13,154 nucleotides of DNA from Magnetococcales bacterium. Its GTDB lineage: Bacteria; Pseudomonadota; Magnetococcia; Magnetococcales; JADFYX01. The stretch lies in contig JADFYX010000035.1 in the NCBI GenBank assembly GCA_015232795.1, positions 1 through 13,154 on the forward strand, given 5' to 3'. Positions 6,658 through 13,154 of the stretch are shown in pieces. The notes under the pieces were generated by a model. That model worked only from the letters and a program-made list of their open reading frames with translations, had not been told where the DNA came from and did no database searches. Position numbers and translations under genes: made by a program. Within the stretch, counting starts at the first letter, position 1, and each line of letters starts with the position of its first letter.

Positions 6658-7365
6658 ATGGATCTTGACCCACAAAAACATAAAGGAATGGTGTTTTCTC
6701 AATGTGGAGAGTGTAATAGCTGTTGTGATGGCTCTCTATTTACCGTAGGTTTTGTACCTCTTATAGACTTTATTGAGACTGCAAAATATTTTCCCATAGT
6801 CTTTCAAGAAATCTATGGTGAGTACTGGCCGGGTATGATCTACACCTTGCAATCTGGTCTTCCCTGTCCCTACCTAGAGCGGAGGAAAAAACGCTGTACC
6901 ATATACAATACCCATCGTCCTGTTGCCTGCCGTCATTTCCCTTTTCGATTTAAGGCCAAGGATTCCGCAGATAGAGAGCCATTTGTCGGTTTTCCTTTTA
7001 TAATTGAAATTGACAATAGATGCCCGGCACTTGAGATAGGCAGTCCTGGTTTGTCTCTGTTAAATGAGCAAGGCAATATTTCAAAACTGTTCATTACTGA
7101 CATAGGTATGCCTGAACGGGTAGATTTTGTGGAAGAGACCAGAGACTTTTGCCGTAAGTTAGCTCTTTATGGGCTATTCAAGAAAAAAAAATTCAAACAG
7201 CAAACGGAGTCTGGCAAGAAGATAACTGTTGTTTATCAGGTTATTGACAAAAAAAAGCTGAATATTGCTTATGAAGATATGTTAAACCGATATTCCCCAT
7301 ATATTAAAGCCCATTGGCAAAGCCTTAAAAAACCAAAAAAGCTCATTGAGTCTGTAAAATATTAA
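6658..7365 (+). CDS. YkgJ-family cysteine-cluster protein (putative Zn/Fe-S binding)
   Basis: This 235-residue cytoplasmic protein carries the YkgJ/CxxCxxCC signature (PF03692). Cys16, Cys19, Cys22 and Cys23 lie in CGECNSCC, followed by Cys70 (LPCPYLE), Cys80 (KRCTIY), Cys91 (RPVACRHFPF) and Cys122 (DNRCPA). The spacing of CPYL, C-x-IY-x-x-RP-x-x-CR-x-FP is the family hallmark. Members are annotated as zinc- or iron-chelating or Fe-S proteins, mostly without a demonstrated reaction. The C-terminal 80 residues are Lys-rich and lack cysteines apart from Cys165. The stretch from ITVVYQVIDKKKLN onward resembles the extra C-terminal region that some longer YkgJ proteins carry, but I could not confirm this. 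AAGGGTG (6643-6649) is a good ribosome site for ATG 6658. The gene lies 64 nt after the glycosyltransferase and converges with the AsmA-like gene 44 nt downstream. Any link to glycosylation is unproven. Confidence 0.85.
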   Translation: MDLDPQKHKGMVFSQCGECNSCCDGSLFTVGFVPLIDFIETAKYFPIVFQEIYGEYWPGMIYTLQSGLPCPYLERRKKRCTIYNTHRPVACRHFPFRFKAKDSADREPFVGFPFIIEIDNRCPALEIGSPGLSLLNEQGNISKLFITDIGMPERVDFVEETRDFCRKLALYGLFKKKKFKQQTESGKKITVVYQVIDKKKLNIAYEDMLNRYSPYIKAHWQSLKKPKKLIESVKY

Positions 7366-7409
7366 GGCTTTCCAACGGGTTAAAGCTACTACCAAATATG
7401 GTTTTAAAG

Positions 7410-9236
7410 TTAAAATGGTAATTTTAAACCACCCCCCTCCAACTTATCCAAAAGTTTCTTACCTTGGCCTTTAATTTGTTTGTCCAACTCTTTTTTCAAT
7501 CGCTGTTTAACTACACCTTTACCAGCCTTTTTAATAGCTTCTTTAAAACCGTTTTGATCGACAATGATGCTTGGGTTATCAAGAGGGCCACGTAGAGTAA
7601 GGGGGAGATCAAAGCGTTTTACAGGAACCGAGTTTTGGCCAGAAATTGTTAGAGAAGTATTATGTAGAGTTACATTTAATGGTAAGTTTAAGTAGGCTCC
7701 GCCACCACGGTTTTCGATGGCACCATTAATGGCCACATTAAAACTACCACCAGTAAGAATAGGGTTGGAGTCTGACAGTTGGCTTACGACCTTATCGGTA
7801 TCAAGATTTTTAACTAAAAGTTTGATGGTATTATTCCCACCTTTTTGGCTAACTCCAGACATGGTTAAATCCAAATCTACCGTTTTTTTGCTTGATTTAA
7901 CAATAATTTGGGGAAAAGCAGTAACTAAATGTGGCTCGGTAGAGAGGTTAAAGCCATGAATGTTTAAAGTCTCATCTAATGCAGTAGTTGTTACTTTATC
8001 CGCTATAAATTTTTCAATTTGCAGTGTCGGTGCACCTTGTATTAAATGTGTGGCCTTAACATTGTGATACCCCAGTGTTTTAATCTGTTGGTCTAGCCAT
8101 GTATCCAGCTCTTTAACTGCAGATTTTTCGCTGCTCATAACATCTTTGGCTTTCTCTTTATTCTCGTCTGTAGCAATTCCAGATAGTCTGTCCAACCAGC
8201 CTTTAGCTTGAGAAAGACGCTGTTTCCAGATCTTGGCATCTTTTAGGTAGTCATCAAGTCCCTTACCACTCTGTTCACCATCGGATGACACTTCTGGTCT
8301 GCTTTGCGGTTCTGGTTTAGGTCCGATGAGTATGCCGGGTTTTGCTCTTTGAAGACCGTTGGCTGCTGCTACAATCTCAACTTTCTCAAGGTTAATCCTC
8401 TTTCGTAACAGGTCGCTTGCATGAATATCGACGTTAATTTTTTGGGCTCTAAAAAGATCTTTATCCAAAGCATTGGGGTCAGTTACAGCAAGATTGTTAA
8501 TTGTCATCCGTCCTTGTTGTAGTTCTAAATCCAGTGAGGCGATATCTACCGTAGCACCATTAGCTTTCTCAAGGTTCTCTTTTATTAATAATGCAGCGAT
8601 AGGACCGTTGGCAAACATAACGGAAGCAACGAGACCTCCTGCCAAAATAACGGTAACAATCACACCTGACAGGCGTATAAAAGAGGGCTTTTTTTCTTGC
8701 AGTGACTTAAACCCATCTTTTGGCAGGCCACCAGAGATACAATAAAAAACAGCTCGTACCCACAATTTTTTCTTGAATAGAACAAAGGCTTCTGAACTGG
8801 ACTCCAACGTCACCATTTTATTGCGAAAGCCCAAGACCATTTTGGCCATGATTATACCAACTACCAAGCCAAAAATCAGACCAGCCAAAAGACCGCCAGT
8901 AACGGTATAAAATTCAAACCCGAAAAAAGCAAAAACAGGGGCGTTGATCAATCCGCTAAACAGCTCTCTGGTGGGGCCTTCTAGCAAAAACCGACCTAAG
9001 TAGAAAATAGCTGGCGTCATAAGCCAAAGGGTTAGTTTAGCCAGTAATCCAATGAGGAAAGCCAGAAATAGATTTGTGTTTATGATTAATAAAAGAAACG
9101 TCAGGAATATAACTAGAGCTAATGCCTGGCTGATACCCGGTATAAAACCCAACATGGCACCAAGTATAGCTGTAATAATCAGTTGAGCTGAGGAGACATC
9201 GCTAAAAAAAATTTTTGCCAACTTACGAAGAAACAT
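7410..9236 (-). CDS. Inner-membrane protein: TIGR03546-like polytopic domain fused to AsmA/TIGR03545-like domain
   Basis: This 608-residue protein has two parts. Residues 1-145 form a small polytopic unit with hydrophobic segments near 18-50, 57-85 and 100-136, beginning MFLRKLAKIFFSDVSSAQL and including GAMLGFIPGIS. The pattern fits the short family TIGR03546. After a loop, one more TM segment (about 189-211) leads into an AsmA-like periplasmic part with NGATVDIASLDLELQQGRM, INNLAVTDPNA and LLRKRINLEKVEI near 226-290. A charged, probably helical region follows at about 325-390, then a beta-rich stretch ending in LTLRGPLDNPSIIVD and a Lys-rich tail. This matches TIGR03545. The two families are known as separate adjacent genes of unknown function; here they are one polypeptide. 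The AsmA superfamily includes proteins proposed to move lipids or limit outer-membrane assembly, so an envelope role is an inference. GAGGT (9247-9243) lies 6 nt before the ATG. It follows the response regulator by 66 nt on the same strand. Confidence 0.75.
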   Translation of the reverse strand: MFLRKLAKIFFSDVSSAQLIITAILGAMLGFIPGISQALALVIFLTFLLLIINTNLFLAFLIGLLAKLTLWLMTPAIFYLGRFLLEGPTRELFSGLINAPVFAFFGFEFYTVTGGLLAGLIFGLVVGIIMAKMVLGFRNKMVTLESSSEAFVLFKKKLWVRAVFYCISGGLPKDGFKSLQEKKPSFIRLSGVIVTVILAGGLVASVMFANGPIAALLIKENLEKANGATVDIASLDLELQQGRMTINNLAVTDPNALDKDLFRAQKINVDIHASDLLRKRINLEKVEIVAAANGLQRAKPGILIGPKPEPQSRPEVSSDGEQSGKGLDDYLKDAKIWKQRLSQAKGWLDRLSGIATDENKEKAKDVMSSEKSAVKELDTWLDQQIKTLGYHNVKATHLIQGAPTLQIEKFIADKVTTTALDETLNIHGFNLSTEPHLVTAFPQIIVKSSKKTVDLDLTMSGVSQKGGNNTIKLLVKNLDTDKVVSQLSDSNPILTGGSFNVAINGAIENRGGGAYLNLPLNVTLHNTSLTISGQNSVPVKRFDLPLTLRGPLDNPSIIVDQNGFKEAIKKAGKGVVKQRLKKELDKQIKGQGKKLLDKLEGGGLKLPF

Positions 9237-9302
9237 TTTATTACCTCGTTATTAGATTCACAATTTACAAAGCGGAAAGTTTTTAATAATTCTTTTGCAA
9301 TT

Positions 9303-10055
9303 TCATTCATCCTCATTGAGAAGAGATTTGTAGCGACCTGTAAATTTTACCTCATCAGAACCAATTTCAAATTGAATTCCCTGTTCAGTTTTATTAAATT
9401 CTATGCCGTTTACCTTGCTCATATTTTCAATCTCTTTCAGAGCCTTAAACATTTCGTTGACTGCATTATCAATTCTATTTTTGGTGAGGGTTTTGTTCTT
9501 GAAACACTCTTGCAGAATGACAATTGAAGTTGCTGCATTGGCGAGTATATGAACTACTGCGTTTATAGTAGTATCAAGGGTTTCTATCATGTTTTGAGCA
9601 GTAATTTTTCTCGCCTTCTCCTTTAACAGCTCATTTTTAAGGCGGTGATTTTCAATCTCTTGGAGGTAAGCTGTTCTCAACTTTAATTGAGCCTCAACCC
9701 TAGCAAGAACGATGTTTACAGAAATGGGTTTGGTAATATAATCTACAGCACCAAGAGACAATCCGTGAGTTTCATCAACTTGTTTTTCCATAGCTGTTAT
9801 GAATATAACTGGAATATCTTTGGTCTTATCATCAGCTTTGAGTTGTTTGATAACTTCATAACCATCCATAACGGGCATCATGATATCCAGCAGAATAATA
9901 TCTGGGGCTGGATCTGCACGGGCAACCTCTAAAGCTTCCTCTCCGTTAAGAGCAATGCTCCGATCATAATCCTTTAGGGTCGCTACTAAAACATCAATAT
10001 TTACAGGTTCATCATCTACTATTAGAACCCTTTTTTTGTTTTTTTCTTCTTTCAT
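9303..10055 (-). CDS. Response regulator with receiver domain and DHp-like helical C-terminus
   Basis: This 250-residue cytoplasmic protein starts with a complete receiver domain (about 9-128): Asp14 and Asp15 in LIVDDEP, phospho-acceptor Asp57 in IILLDIMMPVMDGYEV, Thr87 in FITAM and Lys109 in DYITKPI. A helical linker, likely coiled coil, spans about 128-155. The rest has no DNA-binding, GGDEF, EAL or HD-GYP output. Instead, TLDTTINAVVHILANAATS (from residue 159, His169) and a second helix TKNRIDNAVNEMFKALKEI (191-209) look like the two-helix dimerisation region of a histidine kinase, but no ATP-binding N, G1 or G2 motif follows. It may act as a phospho-sink, dimerisation partner or phosphotransfer element. 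Its ATG (10055-10053) overlaps the kinase stop by 4 nt (ATGA), and GGAG lies about 11 nt upstream, so it is translationally coupled to the kinase and very probably its partner. Confidence 0.88.
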   Translation of the reverse strand: MKEEKNKKRVLIVDDEPVNIDVLVATLKDYDRSIALNGEEALEVARADPAPDIILLDIMMPVMDGYEVIKQLKADDKTKDIPVIFITAMEKQVDETHGLSLGAVDYITKPISVNIVLARVEAQLKLRTAYLQEIENHRLKNELLKEKARKITAQNMIETLDTTINAVVHILANAATSIVILQECFKNKTLTKNRIDNAVNEMFKALKEIENMSKVNGIEFNKTEQGIQFEIGSDEVKFTGRYKSLLNEDE

Positions 10056-13000
10056 TGGTTGTTTTTCTCCGGCAAGGAATTCAAATTTCCAAAAATTTTC
10101 TGCAAAGCTACCAAGGCTTTTTTAAAATCGTAATTGTTGAGATAGTTCTCAAGTTCACGAAAGATAAGCTCTTGGGTGGTATCCTTCACTCTATCACGAA
10201 TTACATCTCGTACAGTAGTAGAATCATAACTATTGCGCTTTATATGTACTTCAAGTTCAGCCAATAAAGGTAGTATTTTGCTTGGATTTACAGCTACAGC
10301 AAAGGTAGAAGGGGCAACTGTTGGTTTTGTTTTAGTATCCAATGAATCCAGTGTCTGGCAGAGTTTCTCCATAGCTAAACAAAATTGCGCCAAGGCTTTG
10401 GGTAGCTCATTGGTGTTATTTTGTTTTATAACTTCCTCAAGGTGTGCCGATAACTGCTGAAGAGAATTAGCACCGATGGTTCCTGCTACTCCTTTTAAAG
10501 TATGTAATATTAGCTGGGCTGTTTGTTGATCATCTTGTTGCAGTGCATTTTTAAGTGCTGTGACATCTTTTGCATGGTTATTTTTAAACTTGATTAATAA
10601 TTGCAGATAACTATCCTTATTCCCTGCCATACGACCTATGCCTGCTGCCGTATCCACCCCCGGTATTACCAGTAAAGTCGATTGCTTGTCTCTATTGTTT
10701 TCAATTATTGGAGGAGTGTAGCTTATCCATTTTGTCAGAGTAGAGTATAGTAGCTCTGGGCGGATAGGTTTGGCTATATGGTCGTTCATGCCTACGGCAA
10801 TACATCTTTTTTGGTCTTGGGGCATGGCATTGGCAGTCATGGCGATAATGGGCAGACTTTCAAAACGTGGATCACTGCGGATACGTTTGGTTGTTTGATA
10901 GCCGTCTAATTCTGGCATCTGAATATCCATCAAAACAGCGTCGTACGATCTATGCTGCAATACAAATATCGCATCCTTACCACTATCAACACACTCCACT
11001 AGCAACCCTATCTGTTCCAACATTCCCCGTGCTACATCCTGATTGATTGCATTATCATCTACCACCAATATCTTAGCATTTCCAATTTTTGCTCTAGTCT
11101 CTTTTTCATCAGTCAAAACATTACTCAATTGGTCGTGTATGATAATTTTCTCTCCGAAAACCTTCATGATGGTATCAAGAAGGTGTGAATTTAAAACTGG
11201 TTTTTCGAGTATCTCATCTATATCCCCTCTCAATGCATGAGTTTTGGCTTTTTCTATACCTAGTGAAGACATAAGAATGACTTTTGGGAGATGTCCCAGT
11301 GAATCTTGCAGGGAGAGTCTTTTTTTTATCTCGTAAGTTACGCTGATGCCATCAATATCGGGCATTTTCCAATCTATTATTACAAGTCCAAAAGGATTGT
11401 TTCCGGCGTTGGTTGTTAGCAGTTTCTCTATGGCTTCAGTTCCAGAACCGACACCTTCCACTTGGAATTGGAACTGTTCCAGATAGTCAATAATAGATTT
11501 ATTTATGACTGGGTTATCATCAACCACCAGTATATGCAGATCTTTGAATTTTTCTGGAACATCAGGTAATTTATGCACATGAGAACGACATTCCACCACT
11601 ACCTTAAAAGAGAAGACACTACCTTTACCCAGAACACTTTCTGCCCAAATATGACCACCCATCAGCTTGACCAAACGGGTGCAGATTGCCAATCCCAGGC
11701 CAGAGCCACCATATTTTCTGGTTGTGGAGCTATCAGCTTGGACAAATGGGTCGAACAGTTTTGGTAATATATGTGGGGCAATACCAATACCAGTGTCAGT
11801 TACTGAAAATGTCCACTCTTGAGGGCCTTCCACATATTTGTCAGTGTGAGCTGCAATGGTGATGGAGCCGTTAACAGTAAATTTGAGGGCATTTTTGGTA
11901 AGATTGATCAACACCTGCCCAAGTCGGAGGGAATCCCCGAAAGCAGTGTGGCAAAAGTTGGTAGGCATCGAAAAAATTAGTTCGACCTCTTGTTCACAAG
12001 CTTGTTGATGGAATAGATCTGCTAACTGCTTGAACATATTATGGGGGTCGAACTCCACTGAGTCGAGTTGCATCTGGCCTGCTTCTATTCTAGAAAAATC
12101 TAGAATGTCATCAATGAGGCTCAATAGGATTAGAGAGGCACTTTCAACTTTGTTGAGGTAATTTTGCAGCTTTGCTTCAGGGTCCATGCGTATGGCTAAT
12201 TTGGTCAACCCTATTATGACGTTCATAGGGGTGCGGATCTCATGGCTCATGGTAGCAAGAAACTCGCTTTTGGCTTGGCTGGCTTTTTCTGCAACCTCTT
12301 TGGCTTTTGCCAACTGCTCTTCTTGTTGGCAACGGACGATGATGCTAGCAAGTGTGCCAGTGATAACCCTTAAGAAAATCTTTTCATCCTCTGTAAGTTT
12401 ATACTCTTTCTGAGTAAACAGAGTGAGTACCCCCAGCAATCTATCTCCCATCTTTATGGGCAGACAGATTTGACTATGATCATCTATACATACAGAGGTT
12501 GTAGAAGTGCTGTCTTCATGCTGAAAGAAAACTTCCTGCTTTAAATGTGCCACTTGTTTGCATAAACAGTCTTCTTCTTCTTGAATCATGCCACAAACAG
12601 TGTGAAACTGTGTTGTCATACCATGTTCAACCGTCAGTACCAACTCTTCACTCTTTTCATCCCATAAAAAAATAACCCCCTTGTTTGCTAATGGAAACCA
12701 GGGAATGGCGGTGATCAAAAACAGAGAATCCTCAAGGTGTTCCTTTAAGGAGCTTGGTTCCAACGCATCAAGTAGCAAGCGGTTGGTTACTGCCCGTATT
12801 TGGCTTGCACGTTCTGCAACATCTTTGGCTTTAATTAACTCCTGTTTTACCCGCTGTAGTTCCAATTGATTTTTAACCCTGGCCTTTACCACTGCTGGAT
12901 TAATTGGATTAGCTATATAATCTACAGCACCCACCTCAAAGCCTTTGGTCTCATCGAACGCCTCATGTTTGTCAGAAACAAATATCACAGGAATGTTTTT

Positions 13001-13084
13001 GGTTTTTTCATCTGCCTTTAATTTTTTACAAACCTCATAGCCATCCATCTGCGACATGACAACTTCAAGAAGAATCATATCCAC
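10052..13084 (-). CDS. Tripartite hybrid sensor histidine kinase, truncated at its N-terminus
   Basis: Read from the GTG at 13084, this is 1010 residues. It opens inside a receiver domain (about 1-75) that has lost its first half, and whose phospho-acceptor Asp is Glu6 (ILLEVVMSQMDGYEV) and conserved Lys is Asn59 (YIANPIN). Next come a helical linker; a GAF domain (about 97-255) with an EEDCLCKQVA segment; HisKA with His281 (SHEIRTPMN); HATPase_c (about 384-497) with Asn398, DTGIGI (430-435) and GGSGLGLAI (459-467); receiver 1 (about 517-640: Asp522, Asp523, Asp571, Lys628); receiver 2 (about 672-785: Asp676, Asp677, Asp720, Thr750, Lys772); and an HPt domain with His861 (LILHTLKGVAG). A helical tail follows. 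The core phosphorelay is complete: His281 to Asp571/Asp720 to His861 and on to a partner. No TM segment is seen, so it is cytoplasmic. No ribosome site precedes the GTG; the in-frame stop is TAA 13102-13100. The ATGA overlap links it to the next regulator. Confidence 0.9.
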   Translation of the reverse strand: MDMILLEVVMSQMDGYEVCKKLKADEKTKNIPVIFVSDKHEAFDETKGFEVGAVDYIANPINPAVVKARVKNQLELQRVKQELIKAKDVAERASQIRAVTNRLLLDALEPSSLKEHLEDSLFLITAIPWFPLANKGVIFLWDEKSEELVLTVEHGMTTQFHTVCGMIQEEEDCLCKQVAHLKQEVFFQHEDSTSTTSVCIDDHSQICLPIKMGDRLLGVLTLFTQKEYKLTEDEKIFLRVITGTLASIIVRCQQEEQLAKAKEVAEKASQAKSEFLATMSHEIRTPMNVIIGLTKLAIRMDPEAKLQNYLNKVESASLILLSLIDDILDFSRIEAGQMQLDSVEFDPHNMFKQLADLFHQQACEQEVELIFSMPTNFCHTAFGDSLRLGQVLINLTKNALKFTVNGSITIAAHTDKYVEGPQEWTFSVTDTGIGIAPHILPKLFDPFVQADSSTTRKYGGSGLGLAICTRLVKLMGGHIWAESVLGKGSVFSFKVVVECRSHVHKLPDVPEKFKDLHILVVDDNPVINKSIIDYLEQFQFQVEGVGSGTEAIEKLLTTNAGNNPFGLVIIDWKMPDIDGISVTYEIKKRLSLQDSLGHLPKVILMSSLGIEKAKTHALRGDIDEILEKPVLNSHLLDTIMKVFGEKIIIHDQLSNVLTDEKETRAKIGNAKILVVDDNAINQDVARGMLEQIGLLVECVDSGKDAIFVLQHRSYDAVLMDIQMPELDGYQTTKRIRSDPRFESLPIIAMTANAMPQDQKRCIAVGMNDHIAKPIRPELLYSTLTKWISYTPPIIENNRDKQSTLLVIPGVDTAAGIGRMAGNKDSYLQLLIKFKNNHAKDVTALKNALQQDDQQTAQLILHTLKGVAGTIGANSLQQLSAHLEEVIKQNNTNELPKALAQFCLAMEKLCQTLDSLDTKTKPTVAPSTFAVAVNPSKILPLLAELEVHIKRNSYDSTTVRDVIRDRVKDTTQELIFRELENYLNNYDFKKALVALQKIFGNLNSLPEKNNQ

Positions 13085-13087
13085 ATG

Positions 13088-13099
13088 CTTGGAAAAAAC
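13088..13099. other. Head-to-head junction between two receiver-domain coding fragments
   Basis: Left of this point, minus-strand sequence still reads as receiver-domain protein (KHVDMILLE). Right of it, plus-strand sequence reads as another receiver N-terminus (KLSVLVVDD). The kinase frame hits TAA at 13102-13100. The plus frame has no ATG and no ribosome site back to its stop at 13057-13059. A run of six A sits at 13093-13098. Both genes lack their proper beginning, so the DNA here is probably rearranged or chimeric. Confidence 0.6.
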
Positions 13100-13154
13100 T
13101 TAGTGTGCTTGTGGTTGATGATACGACTGTTTACAGAATGATTCTGCGTACAAT
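13093..13154 (+). CDS. Receiver-domain protein, N-terminal fragment (CheB- or CheY-like), no start codon
   Basis: The last 62 bases of the plus strand translate, from the AAA at 13093, to KKLSVLVVDDTTVYRMILRT, running off the right edge. LVVDD with the two acidic residues (GAT GAT, 13117-13122) is the first strand and acidic pocket of a receiver domain. DDTTVYRMIL resembles the start of CheB methylesterases and of single-domain regulators, but 20 residues do not tell them apart. The frame is open upstream only into the antisense of the kinase, with no ATG. GTG 13105 or 13111 would remove residues normally found before LVVDD, and no Shine-Dalgarno sequence precedes them. Its true beginning seems to be missing. 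It may be a separate gene truncated by rearrangement, or the kinase's own N-terminus copied in reverse by a chimeric read. Confidence 0.6.

Noticed and set aside
7367..7386. Possible bidirectional terminator in the 44-nt gap between the two convergent genes (GCTTT...AAAGC with bulge)
   Set aside because: The stem is short and bulged, and no T-run follows on either strand. A terminator is expected here, but this one is not convincing.
7717..8745. Plus-strand open frames opposite the AsmA-like gene (7717-7959, 8473-8745)
   Set aside because: They are antisense shadows of a well-supported minus-strand gene, with no ribosome site and no protein-like motifs.
10055..12869. Several plus-strand frames of 60-75 codons opposite the hybrid kinase
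   Set aside because: They are antisense to a kinase with clear motifs throughout, and their Ser/Cys-rich products are typical of antisense translation.
1..13154. CRISPR array, transposase, phage genes, tRNA or rRNA
   Set aside because: No regularly spaced repeats, no DDE or recombinase motifs, and no tRNA-like or rRNA-like segment were seen on reading both strands.

Overview
This window looks like chromosomal DNA of an AT-rich Gram-negative bacterium. A proteobacterium is most likely, from the inner-membrane AsmA-like protein, the secreted protein with a Sec signal, the membrane GGDEF protein and the multi-domain hybrid kinase. Class cannot be fixed from sequence alone. No rRNA, tRNA, CRISPR array, insertion sequence or phage gene was seen.

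Layout. Positions 1-169 (minus) hold the N-terminal 56 residues of a YdjM-type membrane metal-dependent hydrolase. It diverges from a plus-strand fold-type I PLP aminotransferase (314-1477), and the shared intergenic region carries a promoter with repeated TACCAA half-sites. After a poorly explained 302-nt stretch comes a membrane diguanylate cyclase (1780-3327: six or so TM segments, a PAS-like domain, GGDEF with an intact I-site). Next are a small secreted Tyr/Gly/Asn-rich protein with its own promoter (3559-3975), a 20-bp stem-loop, a TPR/O-GlcNAc-transferase-like glycosyltransferase (4080-6593) and a YkgJ-type cysteine-cluster protein (6658-7365).

The right half is on the minus strand and is read from right to left. 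A tripartite hybrid histidine kinase (13084-10052) overlaps by 4 nt a response regulator (10055-9303). Then, 66 nt downstream, comes a 608-residue inner-membrane protein (9236-7410) that joins a short polytopic domain (TIGR03546-like) to an AsmA-like domain (TIGR03545-like). The kinase and regulator are almost certainly co-transcribed and translationally coupled; the membrane protein may belong to the same operon.

The most unusual point is the right edge. The kinase begins in the middle of a receiver domain that has also lost its phospho-acceptor Asp and conserved Lys. Immediately beyond it, on the opposite strand, another receiver-domain N-terminus (KLSVLVVDDTTVYR) begins without a start codon. 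Two receiver fragments therefore meet head to head at about 13088-13099, which means either a real rearrangement or a fold-back chimera at the end of a contig. Other points worth following are the regulator whose C-terminal half resembles a histidine-kinase dimerisation helix pair without an ATPase domain, and the fused TIGR03546/TIGR03545-like protein.
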